Shown: piece after piece, positions 9,000-17,619 of the stretch
How the letters are laid out: every line of letters begins with the position of its first letter
Numbering within the stretch: position 1 is the first letter of the stretch
DNA from: Acetobacter orleanensis
GTDB taxonomy: Bacteria > Pseudomonadota > Alphaproteobacteria > Acetobacterales > Acetobacteraceae
NCBI RefSeq assembly: GCF_001581005.1
Contig: NZ_LHZV01000060.1
Span: 1-64,000 of the forward strand
DNA length: 64,000 bases
Reading direction: 5' to 3'
Notes under the pieces: model-generated
Told to the model about the DNA's origin: nothing
Seen by the model: the letters and a program-made list of their open reading frames with translations, nothing else
Databases searched by the model: none
Made by a program: the position numbers and the translations under genes

Positions 9000-10703
9000 A
9001 TGTCGAATACATATGTCTGGACCGGTGCGCAAAATACAGATTGGAATAATCCACAAAACTGGAGTGTCGTGAACGGAAAAATTGTGACGTCGCAGAATGG
9101 CGTTCCGGGGGCGGCTGATAATGTTCTTATCATGAGCGGCAATACACTGAATCAGGCCGGCTATACTTACAATGGCGATCCCAATGCCATGAATAACGCC
9201 ATCAAAAACATGACACCGACTCTTAGCGGCAATACCGCTGTTACAGTCGCAAACGTCACTCTTGGTGGTAATGGTGGCCCCGCAACACTGATAACGGGTA
9301 GCACACCGTTCACGGTGACGGGTACACTACAGGATCCGCAAAGCGCAGGCATCCAGAATGCTCAGGGTGGGTCCTATGGCCTGCAAGGCACGAACATTCA
9401 CATTACTCATCTTGTTTGGGGTGCTGGCGGCAATGTTTCTTACGGCACAGGCAGCACACCCGCCAATGTCACGGTCGACTGGATGAGTGGTGCTGGTAAC
9501 AATGACAACGGCAACAACTCCGTTATTACTGTTACCAAGGGTTATGATGTTGATGACAGCGGAAGCCCTCTGTTCCAGCAGGGTAAAAATGGTAATAACA
9601 ACTGGAATATCACGTACGCCAGTGGTGCCCAGAAGTGTCATCCGGGAGCCTGCTTTCTATCTGGCAGCGCCATTCGTACACCTGAAGGCGATGTTACTGT
9701 CGAAAATATCAAAATCGGTGATGACGTTATTACGTTTGACTGGAAGAACAACAAGGACGTGATCCGGCCAGTTGTATGGGTTGGTAAAGCACGCGCTACA
9801 GTGCAGTTTAACCAGCCTGATGACGAAGCCGGATACCCTGTTCGTATTCTGAAAAATGCCATTTCTGACGGTGTGCCTTACAAAGACATGCTGGTCACAC
9901 CGGAACATTGCCTGTTTTTTGAAGGAAAGTTCGTGCCGGCGCGTATGTTGGTGAATGGTGCGTCCATTTTCTATGATAAGTCCATTACGTCTTATGACTA
10001 CTATCATGTGGAAACGGAGCAGCATTCTGTCATCATGGCCGATGGGATGTTGACCGAAAGCTATCTGGATACGGGAAACCGTTCCTCTTTCCGTCAGGAA
10101 GGCCGTGTTATCGCGTTGCATGGAACAGCCCGCACGTGGGAAAACGATTCTGCTGCACCACTTTGCGTGGACCGTGCTTTTGTGGAGCCTCTGTTCCGTA
10201 TGCTGGAATGGCGGAAAAATAGCGTGGATGGCTGTCAGGTTTCAACGACACCCATTCAACTGACGGAAGATCCTGACCTGCATCTGGTAACGGGAAGTGG
10301 CGCTGTTGTCAGGCCGATGCGTAAAGCTGCGCATCATTACAGCTTCATGCTGCCGCCGGGTACGGACTTTGTCCGGATTGTTTCCCGCGCCAGCCGTCCG
10401 GCGGATGTTGTCGGTCCGTTTGTGGATGATCGCCGATTTATGGGTGTCGCTGTAGCAGGTATCAATCTGCTTTGTGCACGGAACCAGTATGAAATCATGG
10501 ACCATCGTCAGGCCGAAAAGCCCGCAGGCTGGTATCAGGCTGACGATACCCGCTGTGTCTGGACAAACGGGAATGCGGAGCTTCCGTTGGGTAACCATCT
10601 TGCAAACGGGAAAATGGGCATCCTGTCTCTGACAATCATTGCGGCTGGGCCTTATAATCTTAGTCATCAGGATGATGCAGGACTGAAGGTCGAAACGGCC
10701 TGA
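9000..10703 (+). CDS. Hint-domain (Hint_2) surface or secreted-type protein
   Basis: 567 residues. Residues 1-210 are rich in Asn, Gly, Thr and Ser and start MSNTYVWTGAQNTDWNNPQNW, a beta-strand module seen at the N-terminus of many autotransporter-like and adhesin-like proteins. There is no classical signal peptide. A Hint (hedgehog/intein) domain runs from about 218 to 355: Cys218 in ACFLSGSAIRTPEG, VENIKIGDDV, then LVTPEHCLFFEGKFVPARML. Cys218 is the expected nucleophile for self-splicing or autoprocessing. Residues 355-567 are unassigned and typical of Acetobacteraceae Hint_2 proteins. AAGGA lies about ten bases before the ATG at 9000. A strong terminator follows the gene. The neighbouring divergent serine recombinase suggests controlled or switched expression. 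Confidence 0.8.
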   Translation: MSNTYVWTGAQNTDWNNPQNWSVVNGKIVTSQNGVPGAADNVLIMSGNTLNQAGYTYNGDPNAMNNAIKNMTPTLSGNTAVTVANVTLGGNGGPATLITGSTPFTVTGTLQDPQSAGIQNAQGGSYGLQGTNIHITHLVWGAGGNVSYGTGSTPANVTVDWMSGAGNNDNGNNSVITVTKGYDVDDSGSPLFQQGKNGNNNWNITYASGAQKCHPGACFLSGSAIRTPEGDVTVENIKIGDDVITFDWKNNKDVIRPVVWVGKARATVQFNQPDDEAGYPVRILKNAISDGVPYKDMLVTPEHCLFFEGKFVPARMLVNGASIFYDKSITSYDYYHVETEQHSVIMADGMLTESYLDTGNRSSFRQEGRVIALHGTARTWENDSAAPLCVDRAFVEPLFRMLEWRKNSVDGCQVSTTPIQLTEDPDLHLVTGSGAVVRPMRKAAHHYSFMLPPGTDFVRIVSRASRPADVVGPFVDDRRFMGVAVAGINLLCARNQYEIMDHRQAEKPAGWYQADDTRCVWTNGNAELPLGNHLANGKMGILSLTIIAAGPYNLSHQDDAGLKVETA

Positions 10704-10724
10704 TATTCTGACCTTCTAGAATAG

Positions 10725-10769
10725 AAAAAGCCGTTTTCTCCAGTATAATCAGGAGAAAACGGCTTTTTT
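10725..10769. terminator. Strong bidirectional rho-independent terminator
   Basis: A 17-bp perfect stem (10725-10741 with 10752-10768, core GCCGTTTTCTCC/GGAGAAAACGGC) has a ten-base loop. It has an A-run on the left and a T-run on the right, so it can end both the Hint transcript and the convergent ridA transcript. Confidence 0.93.
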
Positions 10770-10780
10770 CTTTGCAGATA

Positions 10781-11137
10781 TTAGCTTTGGTGGAGGGCGG
10801 CAATGCCCGTCAGTTCAACCCGCCAGTCAGGATTAGCAAGTTTCGCTTCGACTGTTGCACGGGCGGGCTTGTTGTCCCGGTCCAGCCACGCGTCCCATGC
10901 GCGGTTCATACCAGCCATATCACTCATGTCCGCCAAGAAAATCTGCACGGACAGCAGGCGATTTTTATCTGTGCCAGCTTTGGCGAGAAGGGCATCAACC
11001 TGCCGCAAAATATCGGCCATCTGGCCTTCAGCATCTAATGTAGCATCATCCGCCACCTGACCTGCCAGATGCACAAGTCCGTTGTAAATAACAGCGCCTG
11101 TCAGGCGTTCTTCCGGGTCAAGGCGTGTAATGGTCAT
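10781..11137 (-). CDS. RidA/YjgF-family protein
   Basis: 118 residues, a single RidA domain. Members of the RidA subgroup hydrolyse reactive enamine and imine intermediates released by PLP enzymes. Landmarks are LVHLAGQVADDA, DILRQVDALLAKAG, and KPARATVEAKLANPDWRVEL, which carries the conserved Arg followed by the C-terminal E-L strand. The ATG at 11137 has AAAGGA upstream. It shares the intergenic terminator with the Hint gene. It is 26 bases after panC, in the same direction, so the two may be cotranscribed. The sequence does not settle whether it belongs to the true RidA subgroup or to Rid4-7. Confidence 0.85.
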   Translation of the reverse strand: MTITRLDPEERLTGAVIYNGLVHLAGQVADDATLDAEGQMADILRQVDALLAKAGTDKNRLLSVQIFLADMSDMAGMNRAWDAWLDRDNKPARATVEAKLANPDWRVELTGIAALHQS

Positions 11138-11163
11138 GGCTTTTCCTTTAAGCTATAATCGTT

Positions 11164-12003
11164 TCAGGCAACAGGCATGTTATCAATCAGTCGGATATCC
11201 CCAAGGCTGGCAGCCACGAAAAGCCGTGTTCCAGCATCGGCTTTTTCAGCAGGGGTCAGTGTCTTCTCAGAACGAAGATCCAGATAATGCACTGTAAACC
11301 CGGCCTCTTTCAGGGTGCGCACGCAGAGTTCCAGAGTAGGGGTAACCGCTTGTCCGGCTTTTAGAGCCTCAAGGCATGAAATTAATGCTTGTGGTAGATG
11401 AGCGGCCTGCTGGCGTTGGGCTGGGGTCAACCGCCGGTTGCGGGAAGAGCGTGCCAGATTGTCCGCCTCGCGCACGGTCGGAACCGGGAGGATGGTGACG
11501 GGCAGATCCAAGTCTGTCACCATTTTGCGGATAATGCAGAGTTGCTGAAAGTCTTTTTCGCCAAACGCTGCAATATCCGCACGGGTTTGCATGAAGAGTT
11601 TGGTAACAATTGTTGCCACGCCGTCAAAGTGACCGGGGCGGTCCCCGCCGCACAGCACTTTATCCAGCCCGGAAACCGTGATGCGGGTGCAAAAGCCGGG
11701 AGGATAAATCTGTGTTTCATCGGGGGCATAGAGCACGTCCACAAGGCCGGTTTCTGCCAGCAAGGCTTCATCAGCTTCCAGACCGCGTGGATAGAGCTGG
11801 AAATCATCCGGGTTGTTAAACTGGATCGGGTTGACAAAAATCGTCACAATCCGCCGCGTGGCTTTGCCATCCAGCGCGCGCACCAGTGTCAGATGGCCTT
11901 CATGCAAAGACCCCATGGTGGGCACCAGCCCGATTGTCTCGCCGTTTTTGTGCCACTGGGTGACAATTTCGGTCAGTTCCTGTCTGGTTCGTACAAGCTT
12001 CAT
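11164..12003 (-). CDS. panC: Pantothenate synthetase (pantoate-beta-alanine ligase)
   Basis: 279 residues, normal for the family. It joins pantoate and beta-alanine with ATP to form pantothenate, the coenzyme A precursor, in the cytoplasm. It has the nucleotidyltransferase HIGH-like motif (LVPTMGSLHEGHLTLV, residues about 25-40), FVNPIQFNNPDD, and the active-site strand FGEKDFQQL. ATG 12003 starts MKLVRTRQEL. The frame is open upstream without conserved sequence. The gene lies downstream of an aldo/keto reductase on the same strand. No panB or panD is nearby. Confidence 0.95.
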   Translation of the reverse strand: MKLVRTRQELTEIVTQWHKNGETIGLVPTMGSLHEGHLTLVRALDGKATRRIVTIFVNPIQFNNPDDFQLYPRGLEADEALLAETGLVDVLYAPDETQIYPPGFCTRITVSGLDKVLCGGDRPGHFDGVATIVTKLFMQTRADIAAFGEKDFQQLCIIRKMVTDLDLPVTILPVPTVREADNLARSSRNRRLTPAQRQQAAHLPQALISCLEALKAGQAVTPTLELCVRTLKEAGFTVHYLDLRSEKTLTPAEKADAGTRLFVAASLGDIRLIDNMPVA

Positions 12004-12095
12004 GACGCATCCCGGTTTGCAGTAAAAGCGCAGGACAGCGGGCCGACCGATCTGAGCACGATAGCCGGGACGTCCGCTGTCCGTCTTGGGCCGTC

Positions 12096-13151
12096 TTACT
12101 GCGTTTTCAGGAATGGTTCCAGCAGCACGCGGTCCGCGAGGCTGAGCCGGTCTGCCGCCGTGCTGGCCTGATGCCAGTAGGGATAGAGCAGGGGAGGCTG
12201 GCTGGCCTGATTGAGGCGGTTCAACTGGTCTTCCGACAGCGTGAGGTCCGCGGCTTTCAGGTTGTCTTTCAACTGCTCTTCCGTGCGCGCGCCAACAATA
12301 ACGGACGTGATAGCCGGGCGATGCATGGTCCACGCCAGAGCGATCTGTGCTGCGGAAACGCCATGTTCCTGCCCAATGGCAAGCAGCACTTCTACAATAT
12401 CAAACAGCTTCTCTTTGTCATGCACCGGGGGTTCGCCAAAGTTTTCAAGCTGGCGTCCCGCTGGTGTTGGCTGGTTACGGCGATATTTGCCAGAAAGCAG
12501 ACCACCTGCCAGCGGGCTCCAGACCTGCACCCCAATCCCTTGATCCACAGCCGCGGGCAGAAGTTCATATTCCGCATCGCGTGCCTGAAGGGAGTAATAA
12601 ATCTGCTGGGAAACCGGGGCGATCAGCCTGTTCCGTTCAGCAACGGAAAGTGCTTTCATCATATGCCATGCGGAGAAATTTGAAACGCCACTATAGCGAA
12701 TTTTCCCGGCACGGGTCAGTGTATCAAGGGCTTCGAGCGTTTCATCCAGTGGGGTCTGACCGTCCCACTCATGCAGGTAATATAGATCAATATGGTCACG
12801 GCCCAGACGCTTCAGGCTGGCCTCGCACGCGGCAATGAGATGCAGGCGGGAAGAGCCCGCGCCGTTTGGACCGTCCTGTGTGCGGAAGCGGGCTTTGGTG
12901 GTGACCAGAATTTCCTGCGAACGTCCTTTCAGGGCTTCCCCCAGAATGATTTCGGATTCTCCAGAGGAATAAATATCCGCCGTATCAAACATGGTGATGC
13001 CCGCATCAAGGCACAGATCAATCAGGCGGCGTGCTCCGGCTGTATCGGTATTGCCTGTTTTTGCGAAAGCCCCTTTGCCTCCAAATGTCATGGTGCCAAG
13101 GGTAAGGGCAGAAAGACGCAGGCCAGACCGGCCAAGTTGACGATACTGCAT
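12096..13151 (-). CDS. Aldo/keto reductase
   Basis: 351 residues forming the NADPH-dependent (alpha/beta)8 aldo/keto reductase fold. The catalytic tetrad is visible: Asp and Tyr in MFDTADIYSSGESE, Lys in VTTKARF, and His in LYYLHEWDG. The ending SVIVGARTEEQLKDNLKA is the NADPH-phosphate binding motif of this family. It resembles the multi-domain 'aldo/keto reductase' group near YajO and tas, which reduce varied aldehydes and ketones. The ATG at 13151 (MQYRQLGRSGLRLS) is preceded by GGAGAA. The longer upstream frame is spurious. Physiological substrate unknown. Confidence 0.92.
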   Translation of the reverse strand: MQYRQLGRSGLRLSALTLGTMTFGGKGAFAKTGNTDTAGARRLIDLCLDAGITMFDTADIYSSGESEIILGEALKGRSQEILVTTKARFRTQDGPNGAGSSRLHLIAACEASLKRLGRDHIDLYYLHEWDGQTPLDETLEALDTLTRAGKIRYSGVSNFSAWHMMKALSVAERNRLIAPVSQQIYYSLQARDAEYELLPAAVDQGIGVQVWSPLAGGLLSGKYRRNQPTPAGRQLENFGEPPVHDKEKLFDIVEVLLAIGQEHGVSAAQIALAWTMHRPAITSVIVGARTEEQLKDNLKAADLTLSEDQLNRLNQASQPPLLYPYWHQASTAADRLSLADRVLLEPFLKTQ

Positions 13152-14186
13152 GAGTCTGTTCTCCGTGTGGGTGAAGAGTTGAGCGCGGATGACCTTTTTG
13201 AACTGGCGGTATAGAGGGGCGTTTTCAAGGGTATCAGGGTGTTCACTCTCTTTTGACTGCCATAGGAGAGCGGGCTTAACAGGGGAGATGGTTCCTGTTG
13301 ACTGCGTAGGGGCTGGCTCAAGGTTTCCAGAACGGTGCGCTGGGCGGCAAGGGAGTGTTCGCATCTGGTGGGTGGCCCGCCTGTTGCGGTGGGGTGTGTC
13401 AGTGCGGCCTGTCGGTCTGTCGGCGTTGGGAATGGAAGTCCTGCCTGCCCTGATCCAGCTTGGTCATTTTAGCCATGCCGCCAGAAAAATCTCCGATTTC
13501 AATCAGAGCGGTGTCCGGCAGGCTGTAAAATTTCTACACGGCTTTTGCTGAAACATTGCCGGTAGAAGCTGCAAGATGTGTTAGCCCCTCTGCGTGGTCG
13601 ACATCCACTCTGCGATGAATGCTGTTGATCCACGCCGCGCAGAAAAACGGAATGACAAAGCAGCTTTTCCCCAGTTCGGACAGCCCACCCATAAGACCGA
13701 GGCGCTGTTGAGCGTGCGTTCTGCCAGTCTGGCCCGTCGTCAGCGGAGAGGGTGATTTCCGCATCGGCAGGCTGGGGCGGGTGGCTATGCCAACACCCCG
13801 CTGGGACCTACATGCCAGCTCCTGCGGGTAAGGGGTGAACTGTGGCGTGGATAACAGCCCCGTGGGTGATATCTGTGTCATCCCCACCGCATCTTAACTC
13901 TCTCTGCAAACGGATGGGTGTTGCCCCGACCCGTGCGGCAGATGGTGAAGGTGGGGTGCTGGCCGCCGGGGAGCGCAATGGTTACGCAGATGGAGGCTTG
14001 TGCCCCAAGAGCATTAGCTATGCCGCTTTTGTGGCGGCTGTCGCGCTGTTTTCGGTTGTTCAGCTCCGGCGCAGTTCTGTTCCTGTGTGCTTCATGCGGC
14101 GGTTGTAAGGCATCCGGGTGCTGGGCGGTATCCAGATAAGCATTTGTAAGGTGACGCAGGCGCGGGAGGGTGTGATAGAAAGGGGT
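13152..14186. other. Long gene-poor interval between the aldo/keto reductase and dnaE
   Basis: About one kilobase with no intact gene I recognise. Overlapping GC-rich frames on both strands give only low-complexity translations. The middle part (about 13430-13850) contains broken LysR-like sequence. It probably also holds the promoters of the divergent reductase and of dnaE. Confidence 0.5.
13430..13850 (+). pseudogene. Possible remnant of a LysR-type regulator
   Basis: In the frame ending at 13551, residues LIQLGHFSHAARKISDFNQ and SGVRQAVKFL match the LysR helix-turn-helix pattern (LxxxGHFSxAAxxLxxxQxxVxxAVxxLE). The frame then stops. Further on, in shifted frames, LARRQRR and DFRIG fit the junction of the linker helix with the effector domain. 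Stops and frameshifts separate the pieces, so any gene is dead. The similarity is read by eye and short. Confidence 0.3.
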
Positions 14187-17100
14187 ATGTCTTATGCCGA
14201 TTTCGTTCATCTCCGAGTTCATTCCGCCTATTCCCTGAGTCAGGGGGCCATCCGTGTGCCAGAGATGGTCTCTCTGGCGAAAGAGATGCGGATGCCTGCC
14301 GTGGCGATTACGGATTCTGGCAATCTGTTCGGGGCGCTGGAGTTCTCTCAATATACCTGCAAGAGCGGGATTCAGCCGATTATTGGCTGCCAGCTTGGCC
14401 TGCCCGCACGTAATGACAAGCCGGGCTCTCCGTCTGAACCGATTGTCATGCTGGCGCAGAACGAGGCCGGGTTGGCCAATCTGCAATATTTGTCTTCCAC
14501 AGGCTTTCGGGAGTCGGACCCGGCGGACCCGGTTATCAGCATGGATGTGCTGTGTGAGCGCTCGGAGGGGCTGCTCCTGCTGACAGGAGGGACCCGTGGG
14601 CCGCTCTTCCAGATGCTGGCGGACGGGCAGAAGGAGGAGGCCGAACGTTGGTTGGCGCGGCTGAGGGAAGCCTTTGATGACCGCCTGATTGTGGAACTGC
14701 ACCGCCATAATCTGCCAGTAGAAAAAGCAGTGGAGCCGGGGGTGCTGGCGTTGGCGAACCAGTTCGGCCTGCCGCTGGTGGCCACTAATGAATGTTTTTT
14801 CCCGCGTCCGGAAATGTATGAAGCCCATGATGCGCTGATCTGTATTGCGCAGGGCCGCACCATGGCGGAGCGGGACCGCTGGCGCGTCACACCTGAGCAC
14901 TGGTTCAAGCCACCGGAAATGATGCGCGCCCTGTTCGCGGACCTGCCGGACGCTTGTGACAACACGCTGGAAATAGCCCGTCGTTGTGCTGTCAAAGTGG
15001 AAACACGCAAGCCGCTTCTGCCTGTTTGTCCAAAAGTGCATGAGGGCTCTACGGAAGACGAGACCTTGCGCGCCATGGCGTGGGAGGGCTTGGAAAAACG
15101 CTTGTCCGGCATGACGATGGATGAGGAAACGCGGCAGAAATATAAGGACCGGCTGGCGTTTGAACTGGATATTATTTCCGGTATGGGGTTCCCCGGTTAC
15201 TTCATGATCGTGGCGGACTTTATCCAGTGGGGGAAGGCGCACGATATTCCTGTGGGTCCGGGGCGTGGGTCTGGGGCAGGGTCTCTGGCCGCATGGGCGC
15301 TGACCATTACGGATATTGACCCCATTCCCTTCAACCTGCTGTTCGAACGGTTTTTGAACCCCGAACGTGTCTCCATGCCTGACTTTGATATTGATTTCTG
15401 TCAGGACCGGCGCGACGAGGTGATTGCCTATGTCCGCCGGGAATATGGGCCGGACCGCGTGGCGCAGATCATCACGTTTGGTAAGTTGCAGGCGCGCGCG
15501 GCGGTGCGGGACGTCGGGCGTGTGCTGGGTCTGCCTTATGGGATGGTGAACCGCGTGGCGGAACTCATTCCCAACAACCCCGCCAAACCGACCACGCTCA
15601 AGGAAGCGATTGCCGGGGAACCCAAACTTCAGGACATGCGCGACAATGACGAAGCATTGCGTCGCCTGCTGGAAATAGGCCAGCAGATTGAAGGGCTGTT
15701 CCGCCATGCCAGTACTCACGCCGCCGGTGTGGTGATTGGGGACAGGCCGTTGGTTGAGCTGGTGCCGCTCTACCGAGACCCGAAAAGTGACATGCTGGTC
15801 ACGCAATATAACATGAAATTTGTTGAGCAGGCGGGGCTGGTTAAGTTCGACTTTCTGGGCCTGACAACACTGACCATTTTGCAAAGAGGCGTTGGATTCC
15901 TCAAGAAAATGGGGATTGAGGTTGACCTCAGTCGCATTCCCCTGAACGATGCCGCCACCTACGATATGCTCAGTAAGGGCGATACCGCAGGCGTATTCCA
16001 GTTTGAAGGGGCTGGGATGCGCGATGTTCTCAAGCAGATGCGTCCCACCCGGCTGGAAGACCTGATTGCGGCTGTGGCGCTGTATCGCCCCGGCCCGATG
16101 GCGAACATTCCTGATTATTGCCGTAGAAAACACGGGGAAAAGTGGGAGCCGCCGCACGAGGAAATTCGTGAAATTCTTGAAGAGACCTACGGCATCATGG
16201 TCTATCAGGAACAGGTGATGCAGATTGCCCAGAAAATGGCGGGCTACAGCCTTGGTGGGGCTGACCTGCTGCGGCGGGCCATGGGTAAGAAAATCCGCGC
16301 GGAAATGGATACCCAGCGCGAGATTTTCACGGAAGGGGCCACAAAGCGCGGGATTGACCGGGACAAGGCTGTTGAGGTGTTTGACCTCATGGCGAAATTT
16401 GCAGACTATGGCTTCAATAAATCCCATGCAGCCGCTTATGCACTGGTGTCCTATCAGACAGCGTGGATGAAGGCGAACCACCCGGTGGCGTTCCTTGCAG
16501 GCTGTATGTCTCTGGCGCGGGAGCGGACGGAAAAGCTGGCGGCCCTTCGGCAGGAAGCCGAGCGGATGGGCCTCAAGGTTCTGCCGCCGGATGTGAATAA
16601 GTCGGAAGCCGATTTCTCGGTCGAGACTTTGCCGGACGGCACCTATGGCATTCGCTACGCGCTGGCGGCAGTCAAAAAGGTCGGGTTTAGCGCTATGGAA
16701 GCACTTGTGGCCACGCGGGGGAAAAAGCCGTTTAAAGATCTGGCAGATTTTGCCATGCGGATTGACCCGAAACAAATTAACCGCATGCAGATGGAAAATC
16801 TGGCCAAGGCGGGGGCGTTTGAATGTCTGGATAAAAACCGGGCGCTGGCGTTCAACTCGGCTGATACCATTTTGCGGCGCGCGCAAAGTCAGGCGCAGGA
16901 GGCGGCATCGGGCCAGATTGGTCTGTTTGGCGGGGGCGGCCATGTAGAGCCGCTGCGCCTTGCAAACTGTTCAGACTGGCCGGAGTTTGAACGTCTGGCG
17001 ATGGAGGCGGAAGCCATAGGTTTTCACATGACAGCCCATCCGCTGGATGCCTATGGCACGGTGCTGCGTCGGTTGGATGTGACGCGTTGCTCCGGCCTGA

Positions 17101-17606
17101 TGGCCGCGGCGGAAGCCGGTGTGGGGCGGGTGCGTATTGCAGGCTGTGTGGTGGACCGGAAAGAACGACCCACGCGCACGGGGAATAAAATGGCATGGGT
17201 TCGGCTGTCAGATTCCTCTGGTGGTTGTGAGGTTACACTGTTTTCCGAAGTGCTGACCCGTGTGCGGGACAGTCTGACTGCTGGAACAGCGGTTCTGGTT
17301 ACGGCAGATATGAAGCTGGAAGGTGAGGCCATGCGTCTTACCGCAACGGATGTTGTGGAACTTGAGCAGGCCGCAGCACAGGCAAAAAGTGAATTGCGGA
17401 TATGGGTGGAGCAGGAAAGTGCCTTGTCCCGCCTGAATGAAATTCTGACCGAGCAGAAAGGTGGCTCCAGCCGGGTCGTTTTGTTGCCGGGCGTGGCGGA
17501 AACCTGTGATGTGGAAATCCGCCTGCGTGGCGGGTATAAGGTCACGCCACTGCTGGGGCAGAGGGTCAAAATGCTGGATGGTATTTCCCGCGTGGAGCAG
17601 GTTTAG
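14187..17606 (+). CDS. dnaE: DNA polymerase III subunit alpha
   Basis: 1139 residues, the standard DnaE1 length. It is the replicative polymerase catalytic subunit. In order it has the N-terminal PHP domain (FVHLRVHSAYSLSQGAI, ITDSGNLFGALEF), the polymerase palm with the catalytic aspartates in MPDFDIDFCQDRRDEV after the GPGRGSGAGSLAAW motif, the thumb and fingers (GVFQFEGAGMRDVLKQM, ALYRPGPM, YQEQVMQIAQ), tandem helix-hairpin-helix, and a C-terminal OB fold (VRIAGCVVDRKERPTRTGNK). The start at 14187 (MSYADFVHLR) follows AAAGGGG. The frame extends further upstream without conservation. pabB starts 13 bases after its stop. Confidence 0.97.
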   Translation: MSYADFVHLRVHSAYSLSQGAIRVPEMVSLAKEMRMPAVAITDSGNLFGALEFSQYTCKSGIQPIIGCQLGLPARNDKPGSPSEPIVMLAQNEAGLANLQYLSSTGFRESDPADPVISMDVLCERSEGLLLLTGGTRGPLFQMLADGQKEEAERWLARLREAFDDRLIVELHRHNLPVEKAVEPGVLALANQFGLPLVATNECFFPRPEMYEAHDALICIAQGRTMAERDRWRVTPEHWFKPPEMMRALFADLPDACDNTLEIARRCAVKVETRKPLLPVCPKVHEGSTEDETLRAMAWEGLEKRLSGMTMDEETRQKYKDRLAFELDIISGMGFPGYFMIVADFIQWGKAHDIPVGPGRGSGAGSLAAWALTITDIDPIPFNLLFERFLNPERVSMPDFDIDFCQDRRDEVIAYVRREYGPDRVAQIITFGKLQARAAVRDVGRVLGLPYGMVNRVAELIPNNPAKPTTLKEAIAGEPKLQDMRDNDEALRRLLEIGQQIEGLFRHASTHAAGVVIGDRPLVELVPLYRDPKSDMLVTQYNMKFVEQAGLVKFDFLGLTTLTILQRGVGFLKKMGIEVDLSRIPLNDAATYDMLSKGDTAGVFQFEGAGMRDVLKQMRPTRLEDLIAAVALYRPGPMANIPDYCRRKHGEKWEPPHEEIREILEETYGIMVYQEQVMQIAQKMAGYSLGGADLLRRAMGKKIRAEMDTQREIFTEGATKRGIDRDKAVEVFDLMAKFADYGFNKSHAAAYALVSYQTAWMKANHPVAFLAGCMSLARERTEKLAALRQEAERMGLKVLPPDVNKSEADFSVETLPDGTYGIRYALAAVKKVGFSAMEALVATRGKKPFKDLADFAMRIDPKQINRMQMENLAKAGAFECLDKNRALAFNSADTILRRAQSQAQEAASGQIGLFGGGGHVEPLRLANCSDWPEFERLAMEAEAIGFHMTAHPLDAYGTVLRRLDVTRCSGLMAAAEAGVGRVRIAGCVVDRKERPTRTGNKMAWVRLSDSSGGCEVTLFSEVLTRVRDSLTAGTAVLVTADMKLEGEAMRLTATDVVELEQAAAQAKSELRIWVEQESALSRLNEILTEQKGGSSRVVLLPGVAETCDVEIRLRGGYKVTPLLGQRVKMLDGISRVEQV

Positions 17607-17619
17607 GGCCGTAGTTTTT

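Noticed and set aside
7101-10769. Direct repeat of the tRNA-Asn 3' end marking an attR
   Set aside because: I scanned the downstream sequence by eye for the T-arm and acceptor sequence and found no convincing copy.
13878-16943. 1021-codon open frame on the minus strand opposite dnaE
   Set aside because: The translation is low-complexity (many His, Arg, Pro, Gln), and dnaE on the other strand is certain. Long antisense frames are common in GC-rich genes.
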